The notes under the pieces: model-generated
What the model was told of the DNA's origin: nothing
Databases searched by the model: none
Seen by the model: only the letters and a program-made list of their open reading frames with translations
In this document: positions 43,814 through 51,802 of the stretch, in pieces
How the letters are laid out: each line of letters begins with the position of its first letter
How positions within the stretch are numbered: the stretch's first letter is position 1
Translations under genes and position numbers: made by a program
Assembly (NCBI GenBank): GCA_035551995.1
Contig: DASZME010000048.1
Location: 9,829 to 73,828 of the forward strand
Length of the DNA stretch: 64,000 bases
From: RYN-428 sp035551995
GTDB lineage: Bacteria > Planctomycetota > Phycisphaerae > Tepidisphaerales > Tepidisphaeraceae
Reading direction: 5' to 3'

Positions 43814-46072
43814 ATGCTGCGCAATCGAATCATCATCATTTTCTGCGCGATTGCCGTGCTGGTCGGAGCGGGATGGCTGGTTTACTTTTTCAACGCAAAA
43901 AACGCATACGATCCGGTCGATCTGGCGGAGGGACGCACCGAAGCCGATTTCCCCCAGACCGCCGTCGATGTCTTTAGGCCGATGGACGGCGGCATTGAAC
44001 TGGCCGAAGACGAAATCAAGGGCCGCAATAACTGGATAATGTGGACGGCCGGCAATGAGCAATTCTGGGATAAGATGTCGCGGGAAAGCTATGGCATCGT
44101 CGATCTGCTGAAAACGATCGATTCCCGCAATCGCGACACCCGCTTTCATGACATGGGCGTCATGAACGAACCGGGGATGATGAAGGCCGACAAGGCGGAC
44201 GAATTCGGGCTGTTCATCGATCAAACCGATCCGGCTTACCAATCGCCGTCGCACGTGCCGAAATCGACCGATCCGAACGCGATCGATCCGAAAGTGTACG
44301 GCCGCCCGACCGGAATCATCGGTCTGCGGCTGTATCCCAATCCGAATTTCGACGCCGTCGCCAAGAGCCGATGGGACGCGGATCGATTTTATACCGACCA
44401 GAAATACTTCCTCGATCCGACGCTGATTCGGCCCTACCGGATCGGGATGGCCTGCGGATTTTGCCATGTGGCGCCGCATCCGCTGCATCCGCCGGCCGAT
44501 CCGGAAAAGCCGCTCTGGGAGAATCTTGCCTCCCTCATCGGCAATCAATATCTCCGCGAGGGCGCCGTTTTCGGGTATGACATCAACCGCGCCCCCAAAG
44601 AGGGCGAAGCGAGCAGCTTTTTTTACGAATTGCTTAAAACCCAGCCGCCCGGCACCAGCGATACCTCCCGCATCGCGACGGATCACATCAACAACCCCAA
44701 TGCCATCAATTCCATCTTTAACGTGCCCGAACGGCTGGCGGTCGCGGTGCACGAGGAGATCGCCGGCGGCGCGTTAAATCTGCCGGGCGGCGTGCAGCCG
44801 GTAGCCCCGCACATTCTCAAGGACGGCGCCGATTCGGTCGGCATTCCCGGCGCCACCATCCGCGTGTACGTAAACATCGGGCTGTTTCATCAGCAATGGC
44901 TTGAATGTCATGACCCGCTTTTGGGGCTGCGACCGGTGTCGTTCTCGGACGGCGTGAAAACGCAAAGACCGTTCGACGTCTCCAAAGCCCACAAAAATTC
45001 GGTCTATTGGCGGGCGACCGAAGAGCGGCTGGGAAACATCAAGCAATTTTTTCTCCGCGTGAAGCCGATGCACCTGGCCGACGCGCCCGGCGGAGCGGAC
45101 TTCATCACCAAAGACGCGATGGTCCTCAAACAAGGGGGAAAAGTATTCGCCGATAACTGCGCCGAATGTCACTCGAGCAAACGTCCCCCGATTTCGCTTC
45201 ATGAAGGATCGTCACAGGAAACCAAGTGGTATGAAGATTCAGTGGCGGCTGGCGATTTTCTGGTCGGGAATTTTCTTTCCGAAGATCGGCGTCATTCGGT
45301 CAAGGAAATCGGCACGAACGCCGAACGCGCCGCCGCAAGCAACGCCCAGGCCGGCCACGTCTGGGACAATTTTTCCTCGAAGACGTATAAGGATCTTCCT
45401 TCGGTCGGCACGATCGACTGCCTGAATCCCCTCGATCCGGCCAAGCCCTACAAATGGACGCTTCCGGCGGGTGGCCCAGGGTATTATCGAACGCCGTCCC
45501 TCATCAGCATGTGGGCTACCGCTCCATATTTCCACAACAACACCCTTGGGAAATTTACCGGCGATCCTTCAGTGAAAGGCCGGATGGACGCATTCACCGA
45601 CGGCGTTACGAAATTGCTCTGGCCCGCCAGGCGCGATCATGTGATTTACAAAACCCAGAACTTCAGCTTCCTGCAGCTCGCCAAGCCGATCCTGCCCGAC
45701 GTTCTCAAGCCGCTGGCGACGGACAAAGACGATCTGGGCCGTCCGATCCTCAAACTGGGGCCGATCCCGGCGGGCACGCCGATAAACTTGCTCGCCAATA
45801 TCGATCCGGATTTCACGAGGCTGGACGGGGATCGGGTTAAAGGGTCTGCGATGCTCGTGGAGCTTTGCACCCGGCTCAAGGCTGACATGCTTCAGATCCA
45901 AACGCAGCAATTGCATCCCGCGCAATCGTCCAAAGTGATGGACAACCTCATCCCCATGCTTATGGATCTGTGTAAGTGTCCTGATTTGGTGGAAGACCGC
46001 GGCCACGAATTCGGCGCCGACCTGACCGACGCGGACAAGAACGCCCTAATCGAGTTTCTCAAAACGCTTTGA
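43814..46072 (+). CDS. RoxA/RoxB-like di-haem c-type cytochrome
   Basis: A 752-residue protein with an uncleaved-looking N-terminal membrane segment (IIIIFCAIAVLVGAGWLVYFF). Two haem c motifs are visible: CGFCH at residues 214-218 and CAECH at 449-453. Segments such as GRNNWIMWTAGNEQFWD, DLLKTIDSRNRDTRF and GYYRTPSLISMWATAPYFHN fit, from memory, the RoxA/RoxB (rubber oxygenase) and MauG-related di-haem family, whose members have two distant CxxCH sites in ~680 residues. It may oxidise a hydrophobic or unsaturated compound in the periplasm. GGAGGGAAGG precedes the ATG at 43814. The gene stands 27 bases before the patatin gene, so the two are probably co-transcribed. Confidence 0.7.
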   Translation: MLRNRIIIIFCAIAVLVGAGWLVYFFNAKNAYDPVDLAEGRTEADFPQTAVDVFRPMDGGIELAEDEIKGRNNWIMWTAGNEQFWDKMSRESYGIVDLLKTIDSRNRDTRFHDMGVMNEPGMMKADKADEFGLFIDQTDPAYQSPSHVPKSTDPNAIDPKVYGRPTGIIGLRLYPNPNFDAVAKSRWDADRFYTDQKYFLDPTLIRPYRIGMACGFCHVAPHPLHPPADPEKPLWENLASLIGNQYLREGAVFGYDINRAPKEGEASSFFYELLKTQPPGTSDTSRIATDHINNPNAINSIFNVPERLAVAVHEEIAGGALNLPGGVQPVAPHILKDGADSVGIPGATIRVYVNIGLFHQQWLECHDPLLGLRPVSFSDGVKTQRPFDVSKAHKNSVYWRATEERLGNIKQFFLRVKPMHLADAPGGADFITKDAMVLKQGGKVFADNCAECHSSKRPPISLHEGSSQETKWYEDSVAAGDFLVGNFLSEDRRHSVKEIGTNAERAAASNAQAGHVWDNFSSKTYKDLPSVGTIDCLNPLDPAKPYKWTLPAGGPGYYRTPSLISMWATAPYFHNNTLGKFTGDPSVKGRMDAFTDGVTKLLWPARRDHVIYKTQNFSFLQLAKPILPDVLKPLATDKDDLGRPILKLGPIPAGTPINLLANIDPDFTRLDGDRVKGSAMLVELCTRLKADMLQIQTQQLHPAQSSKVMDNLIPMLMDLCKCPDLVEDRGHEFGADLTDADKNALIEFLKTL

Positions 46073-46099
46073 CGGCGAAGTAACTTTCACGGTGACACA

Positions 46100-49000
46100 A
46101 TGCCAAAACCCACCACGGCCGACGCCGACGAAAAACCCCAGGCCCTGTGGGAAGTCCTGCAGGATGAGTTTATCGCGCTGGGAGAAACGCTCCCAAACTC
46201 CTACACGGCCATCCGTGACGTGGCGCTGCATCCACCGGCTGATGTAGATGTTCGGACTTCAAGCAAGGTCGCGTTCTCGGATGATCTCGATCGCCAGGCG
46301 GCCGAAAATGAGGCGATCCTTCCCGAACTTTACAAGCTGATTCACGCTCGCGCCGCCGCGGGACGCAAGCGAACCGCCCTCTGTTTCTCCGGCGGCGGCA
46401 TTCGCAGCGCGACCTTCAATCTCGGCCTGCTGCAGAAATTGACCCAGCTTGGACTGCTGACCCGTTTTGATTATCTATCCACCGTTTCCGGCGGAGGATA
46501 TCTTGGAAGCTGGCTGACAGGATGGATTCATCGCCACCCCCAGGGCGTGGACGGCGTGGTCAGGGAACTCAATGTCTACGGCGCCCACGACGAAAAATCC
46601 GCCGTCCCGCGCCGCAGGATTTCTCCCGTAAAGCCCGAACCGGCGCCCGTCCGGCATCTGCGAACGTATAGCCGATATCTCAGTCCAAACCTTGGCGTTC
46701 TCTCGGCCGACACCTGGACGCTGGTGTCGATCTATACCCGCAATCTTCTGCTGAACTGGCTCGTGCTGATTCCGCTGCTATTGGCCGTCCTGGCGATCCC
46801 CCGAATCTGCGCGGCCTATGTCACGCTCTCGCCGTCGCGAATGCAAAACGGGACTGCCGGCGCGATCTGGGGACATATCAGATGGGGCGCGCTATGGGTG
46901 GGATTTGCCCTTGCGGTGGCCGGTTATATTTATGCCGGCCTTCATCAACCCAGCGCCCTGGCCGAGCGAGCGCGGCGAAAGGGATCGCGCGCCGTGGTCA
47001 AAGCGCCTCGGTGCGGCGACGCCGGCCAATTGGAATTCCTGAAATTTTGTCTGCTTCCCATCCTTCTTTCGGCGGTCTGCCTTTCTTCGTTTTGGGCGTG
47101 GGAAGATCGATCGATGCACGAGCGCGTCCCGTTTTTCTTCGGGTTTGGAGTTTACCTGGGCGTGGTGGGTTGGTCGTTTTTCGCGACGTACGACGGGCAG
47201 ATTTCCAGACTGTGGGAATTGCTTGTCGTCATTATCGCGGGAATTGCCACCGGGTTGGCGCTGTGGGGCTCGGCGCACATTCTCGGCCCCGTCGCCCCGC
47301 GCCCGCATCATGGACTGCAAGCGGGACGATATGACGTCTACTACACCTGCCTGGCGTTTCCGCTCACCCTCGCGTCGTTAAGCATCGGCGGGATAATCTA
47401 TGTCGGCTGCGTCAGTCGCCTGCCGACCACGCGCGACGAAGACCGCGAATGGTGGGCCCGCTGCGGCGCCTGGGTTTTGATCGCCGCCGTTTCCTGGTTC
47501 GTGATATCCGCCCTGGTTTTGTACGGGCCGGCGATGCTGTTGAAGAGCGTGGCCGCTTTTCGCGCGACCGTTTCCGTCGGCGCGATCGCCGGCGCGGCGA
47601 CGTTGTTCCTCGGCTGCGGAAAAGGAACCACCGCCGACAAGGAGGAGCCGTCGGCGCCGACCGGCGTCACGGCGCTGTTGGCCAGGATGGGCCTCGCCAT
47701 CGCCACGCCGTTATTTGTCGTCTTTATCGTCGTCGTCATCTCGTATATCACGACCTTGCTTCTGTCGCTGTGCAAACCCAGCCTTCACATCGCCTCGGCG
47801 CAGGACCACTACGATCTCCTGGCCAGGACGTCGCCGACGCTGATCATGCTGTGGGCGCTTGCCCTGCTAGTCTTCGGGTTGGCGATGTCGCGGGTCATCG
47901 ATTTGAACAAGTTTTCGCTTCACGGAATGTATCGGGATCGGCTTGTTCGCGCCTATCTTGGCGCCAGCCGGGCCGAATACCGTCGGCCCGATCCGTTCAC
48001 CGGGTTTGATCCGATGGACAACATTCAGGTTTACAAGCTTCGGCCGGAAATCCTCCGATACCTCGACATCCTGCCCGAGGGCGATTTTTTCAAGCGCCTG
48101 ATCTCCGCCGCCGCCCGAGACGAGTCGGGTCCCGATCTCGATCCGGTATCGAGCCAACTGCTCGCGCGGCTTTCGGACCCGATGAAGCAAACGCTGATCG
48201 CGGCCCAAAGAGACCCACTTCCCAATTACGCCCGCTTCGAGCTGCTGGATGATTTGAATCGGGTCATCCTGACGACCGATTTTCGAGACATGCCGGCCTG
48301 GACCACGATCGATCTGGACCCGCTCCCGCCGACTCGATCCCTGCAAAACCGCCATCTCCTGCACGTCTATTACCCCGACGGCATCGTCGCGCTATCGCAG
48401 CGGCGTTCGACGTCGGCGGCGCCGCTGCACCTGGTGAATATCGCCCTGAATCTCGTTCATAATGAAGATCCCGCCTGGCAGGAACGCAAAGCCGAGAGTT
48501 TTACCGTGTCGTGTCTGCACAGCGGCAGCGCGCAGCTGGGCTATCGCGATTCGCGGACGTACGGCGGCGACCGCGGCATCAACCTCGGCACCGCCATCAC
48601 CATCTCCGGCGCCGCCGTCAGCCCCAACATGGGCTACCACTCTTCCACGCCGATCGCGCTGCTGCTTACGTTGTTCAACGTGCGGCTGGGGTGGTGGCTC
48701 GGCAATCCGGGCGAAGCCGGGAAAAACACAAGGCGCCTCGGCCACCCGCGGTATGCCATCACTCCGATCGTCGCCGAGGCGATGGGATTGACCGACGCCA
48801 ATCACGGCTATGTCTATCTCTCCGACGGCGGACATTTCGAGAATCTGGGCCTTTACGAAATGGTTCGGCGGAGATGCCACATCATCGTCCTCGGCGACGC
48901 CGGCCGCGACCCAGACTGCACGCTGGAAGACCTCGGAAACGCCGTCCGCAAGGTGCGGATCGACATGGGAATTTCGATCACCTTCAACGACGGCATTAAG

Positions 49001-49378
49001 ATATACGGCCGCACCCCTCCCAAGCCCAAGGGTCGATACTGCGCGATCGGCGACATCAACTACACCGATGTCGACGGCCCCGAGGCCGTGAACGGAAAGC
49101 TCCTGTACATCAAGCCCGAGTTTTACGGGAAGGAACCGGCCGACGTGTTCAATTTCGCCAAGGGATGCGAGGCTTTTCCGCATGAATCCACCGCGGACCA
49201 GTTCTTCACCGAATCGCAATTCGAGAGCTATCGGATGCTCGGATATCACACGATGCAGTCGGTCGTCGGGCAAGCCGCCGAGGTGGGCGATCTTGACGGC
49301 CTTCTGGCGTGCGCCCGCAAGTATTTGAAAGTCGCCGCCGACGCGCAACCCGATCCCCTTGGAGACGGTTTGTTTTGA
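46100..49378 (+). CDS. patatin-like phospholipase domain protein with inserted multi-helix membrane region
   Basis: A 1092-residue protein. Residues ~90-160 hold the oxyanion-hole motif FSGGGIRSATFNLGLL and the nucleophile motif TVSGGGYLGSW (Ser ~129). The matching catalytic Asp is in SDGGHFENLGL (~residue 909). Between them, residues ~210-620 contain about ten membrane helices, so the patatin fold is split by an integral membrane domain. It would be a membrane-bound lipid acyl hydrolase acting on one face of the inner membrane. It lies between the di-haem cytochrome and a small conserved-looking gene, suggesting a joint role in lipid or hydrophobic-compound metabolism; that link is inference. 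Confidence 0.78.
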   Translation: MPKPTTADADEKPQALWEVLQDEFIALGETLPNSYTAIRDVALHPPADVDVRTSSKVAFSDDLDRQAAENEAILPELYKLIHARAAAGRKRTALCFSGGGIRSATFNLGLLQKLTQLGLLTRFDYLSTVSGGGYLGSWLTGWIHRHPQGVDGVVRELNVYGAHDEKSAVPRRRISPVKPEPAPVRHLRTYSRYLSPNLGVLSADTWTLVSIYTRNLLLNWLVLIPLLLAVLAIPRICAAYVTLSPSRMQNGTAGAIWGHIRWGALWVGFALAVAGYIYAGLHQPSALAERARRKGSRAVVKAPRCGDAGQLEFLKFCLLPILLSAVCLSSFWAWEDRSMHERVPFFFGFGVYLGVVGWSFFATYDGQISRLWELLVVIIAGIATGLALWGSAHILGPVAPRPHHGLQAGRYDVYYTCLAFPLTLASLSIGGIIYVGCVSRLPTTRDEDREWWARCGAWVLIAAVSWFVISALVLYGPAMLLKSVAAFRATVSVGAIAGAATLFLGCGKGTTADKEEPSAPTGVTALLARMGLAIATPLFVVFIVVVISYITTLLLSLCKPSLHIASAQDHYDLLARTSPTLIMLWALALLVFGLAMSRVIDLNKFSLHGMYRDRLVRAYLGASRAEYRRPDPFTGFDPMDNIQVYKLRPEILRYLDILPEGDFFKRLISAAARDESGPDLDPVSSQLLARLSDPMKQTLIAAQRDPLPNYARFELLDDLNRVILTTDFRDMPAWTTIDLDPLPPTRSLQNRHLLHVYYPDGIVALSQRRSTSAAPLHLVNIALNLVHNEDPAWQERKAESFTVSCLHSGSAQLGYRDSRTYGGDRGINLGTAITISGAAVSPNMGYHSSTPIALLLTLFNVRLGWWLGNPGEAGKNTRRLGHPRYAITPIVAEAMGLTDANHGYVYLSDGGHFENLGLYEMVRRRCHIIVLGDAGRDPDCTLEDLGNAVRKVRIDMGISITFNDGIKIYGRTPPKPKGRYCAIGDINYTDVDGPEAVNGKLLYIKPEFYGKEPADVFNFAKGCEAFPHESTADQFFTESQFESYRMLGYHTMQSVVGQAAEVGDLDGLLACARKYLKVAADAQPDPLGDGLF

Positions 49379-49439
49379 AAGCGTTCGACGTCGCCGCCGG
49401 CATCGTTAATTTGAGAATTTGAGAAGGGAACGAGAGATC

Positions 49440-49964
49440 ATGGCTCCGGAAACAGACGGCGCTGCCACAATTCTCCAGGGGATCGACCTGGCGACATTGA
49501 CACTCGAAAAGCTGGACGTGCTGCCTCAATCCAGCCTTGACGAGTTGTTCAGCGCATTGGCCGGCGTCAATGCCGGCGACGGCGCCGGCGATATGCCCGC
49601 GGGGGATTCGCGCGGCGTGGCCATCGTCGGCGACGGCGCTTTCTGGAGACGATGGATCGCCTCTTTCGCTCACAAATATCTCTGGCAGGGAAAAGTCTTC
49701 ACCCGCACGGACGCCGACCATGGCGTCCTGGTGAATAAAGTCTCGGCTCTGGATGTTCAGGCCATCAAGGCGCAAATTTATCGGCAGGATTCCTGGTACG
49801 ACGGTAAGCCGTGCATCGTGCTCGATTATTCCAAAACGTCCTTCCTCGCGCGCAAAGTCCGCGATGAAATCCGCCAGGTACGGCCGGGCGTTTACCTGGG
49901 GCTTGTTTACTGGGGCGCGAACAAGAAACCGCTGGTCGAGTTCGCGCTCGATTTCAATCGGTGA
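49440..49964 (+). CDS. small protein of the cytochrome-patatin run, possibly DUF4334-like
   Basis: A 174-residue soluble protein. The central KYLWQGKVFTR and LVNKVSALD and the C-terminal WYDGKPCIVLDYSKTS and GLVYWGANKKP segments recall the GXWXG/DUF4334-type beta-barrel fold, in which a W-x-G-K-x-F motif is typical. I am not certain of the family. No signal peptide or membrane helix is seen. The frame extends upstream to 49419, but the ATG at 49440 follows a purine-rich AGAAGGGAACGAGAG stretch. The gene begins 62 bases after the patatin gene and is likely in its operon; it may bind a lipid-like ligand. Confidence 0.55.
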   Translation: MAPETDGAATILQGIDLATLTLEKLDVLPQSSLDELFSALAGVNAGDGAGDMPAGDSRGVAIVGDGAFWRRWIASFAHKYLWQGKVFTRTDADHGVLVNKVSALDVQAIKAQIYRQDSWYDGKPCIVLDYSKTSFLARKVRDEIRQVRPGVYLGLVYWGANKKPLVEFALDFNR

Positions 49965-50044
49965 AACGACCGTTCGTTCCGGGAGACGACGCATGTCATT
50001 CACAACCACCGCCGTTCAGACGCCGACCGATTCGGCGCCGGCGT

Positions 50045-50227
50045 CTACCGCAAGTGGCCACGCGCAGCGGCGGCGCCGAATAAATAGGGAATGGAATTGT
50101 CGTATTTCACTTCCAGCGGACTGGTTTCGGCGCGCGTACAAAGTTCGCGGAAATACGGGTCGAGCCGGCGTTCGACGCCGATGAGGCGCATGAGGAAATC
50201 GTCGATCCGTTGCGACGCGCGACGCAT
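50045..50227 (-). CDS. possible 60-residue protein at the end of the RND operon
   Basis: A frame reading MRRASQRIDDFLMRLIGVERRL and continuing DPYFRELCTRAETSPLEV has protein-like composition and starts 20 bases after the stop of the RND adaptor gene on the same strand. An overlapping + strand frame from ATG 49993 (MSFTTTAVQTPTDSA) with a GGGAG site competes with it. Neither matches a family I know. It could be a small subunit, a gene remnant, or non-coding. Confidence 0.3.
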   Translation of the reverse strand: MRRASQRIDDFLMRLIGVERRLDPYFRELCTRAETSPLEVKYDNSIPYLFGAAAARGHLR

Positions 50228-50246
50228 GAGCACGAATCATTAAGAC

Positions 50247-51653
50247 CTACTTGACCGTGTCTGTCACCTTTTCCGGCGGCTTGGTGATTCCTTCGGCCGG
50301 CGCGTCGGTCGCCTGTTCGGCGGCGATCTTCACCTGCGCGCCTTCAACGGTTTTTTCCCCGGGATTGCCGATGACTTTTTCGTTGCCGTCGAGGCCCGTA
50401 AGAATCTCGATGTCATTGCCGTAGTCCACGCCGAGCGTGACGGTCTTGAAATGAACCTTGTTGTCCTGCACGACGGCCACATGATTCCCGTCCGCGTTGA
50501 TCACCAGCGCCGGCGCGGGGATAAGCCACGGCGGCGAATCGCGCGTGACATGAAAGTCGGCGCTGATGAACATGCCGGGCAGAAGGGCGAAGTCGGGGTT
50601 TTCGATCCGCACTTCGGTCAGGAGCGACCGGGCGGCCGGGTCGAGATAATTGGTGGTGCCGAGGACGACGCCGACAAACGTGCGGCCCGGAAGCTCGCGC
50701 GCACTGACGTTCACCTTCATCCCCTTGCGGATGGTCAGCGCATAATTCTGCGGCACATTCACGAACGCGCGGAGCACGTCGTTTTCGGCGATCTTAAACA
50801 TCGGAACGATGTCGGTGGCGGTGGGGTTGGCCATGATGAAGGCGCCCACGTCAAACGCCCGGCCGGTGACGACGCCGCTGAAGGGCGCGATGATTTTTTC
50901 GAACGATTGCATCTCGGTCAGTTGCTGCACGTTGGCCTTGGAAACGCCGACCTGCGCCTCGGCCTGGTGAAACGAAGCGACGGCCGAGTCGAGCTGGGAC
51001 TTGAACTGATCGAGTTGCTGCTGCGTGACGCTGCTGGAACCGCGCAGCGATTCGTACCGCTGATCGGTCGTCTGGGCGTATTCCATGTCGGTTTTTGCCT
51101 TGGCGGCGGCGGCCTCTTGCAGGACCAGGCTGGCCTTTGCCGCCACCAATTGCTGATCGACTTCCGGCGACGAGATGTCGGCCATCAACTGGCCCGCCTT
51201 CACCTGATTGCTAATATCGACGTAGAACTTTTTCAAGTATCCGGTAGAACGCGCGTAGATGGAGACCTCCTGCCAGGGCCGTAACGTGCCCGGCAGAACA
51301 ACGTCCATCGTCGCGTCCGACCGCCGGGCAAGCACCACGTTCACCGGCACCGGCGCGTTCAGCGCGGCGTCAGCGTCGATCGCCAGCGATCGATTGGTGT
51401 GCAGGCGGGGGATCAACCCGACGACAAATAAAATCACCAGGCAAACCGCCGCGAGTATTCCCGCGATCGCGATCCAGCGGGCGCGGGGATGCGGCACGTT
51501 CAAGTCGATCTCGTCGTGATCGTGATCGGGCGCCGCGGGGCGACCATGGCCGTTATCGTTTCCGTTGGAACCCGGCCCGGTGCCCGGCTGCCCGGCGGGA
51601 GCGCGGTGCGGCCTGGCCTTGGGCGGCGCGGCGGTCAGTTGACTTGTTTCCAT
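50247..51653 (-). CDS. RND efflux periplasmic adaptor (membrane fusion protein)
   Basis: A 468-residue HlyD/AcrA-type protein. A membrane segment (IAIAGILAAVCLVILFVVGLI, ~residues 60-80) follows a Pro/Gly/Asp-rich cytoplasmic tail. The lipoyl-like hairpin (GTLRPWQEVSIYARSTGYLKK region) flanks a coiled coil of ~100 residues, followed by the beta-barrel domain (FSGVVTGRAFDVGAFI). It would bridge the RND pump and an outer-membrane channel. ATG at 51653 has GGAG eight bases ahead; an upstream frame to 51746 runs into a family A repeat. It follows the pump gene in the operon. The acidic-basic N-terminal extension is longer than in AcrA. Confidence 0.9.
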   Translation of the reverse strand: METSQLTAAPPKARPHRAPAGQPGTGPGSNGNDNGHGRPAAPDHDHDEIDLNVPHPRARWIAIAGILAAVCLVILFVVGLIPRLHTNRSLAIDADAALNAPVPVNVVLARRSDATMDVVLPGTLRPWQEVSIYARSTGYLKKFYVDISNQVKAGQLMADISSPEVDQQLVAAKASLVLQEAAAAKAKTDMEYAQTTDQRYESLRGSSSVTQQQLDQFKSQLDSAVASFHQAEAQVGVSKANVQQLTEMQSFEKIIAPFSGVVTGRAFDVGAFIMANPTATDIVPMFKIAENDVLRAFVNVPQNYALTIRKGMKVNVSARELPGRTFVGVVLGTTNYLDPAARSLLTEVRIENPDFALLPGMFISADFHVTRDSPPWLIPAPALVINADGNHVAVVQDNKVHFKTVTLGVDYGNDIEILTGLDGNEKVIGNPGEKTVEGAQVKIAAEQATDAPAEGITKPPEKVTDTVK

Positions 51654-51746
51654 AGTAAAAACTCCATCCTCAAGAGCCAATGAAGACCGAATTGTAGGTC
51701 TTGGAGCATTGCCGGGTCGGTGTAGCGAGCCCTGGTCGTCGGACAA

Positions 51747-51772
51747 CGCCCCGCAAGCGGGGCCGCTAAACG
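51747..51772 (+). repeat. hairpin repeat family A, copy 4
   Basis: CCCCGCAAGCGGGG plus CCGCTAAACG, identical to copy 1 over the 26-base core. It lies in the 149-base space between the RND pump and its adaptor gene, so it is transcribed as part of the operon in the reverse sense. Confidence 0.88.
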
Positions 51773-51802
51773 CCGGAACGCTACAGCAATCCGAATAACG
51801 CT

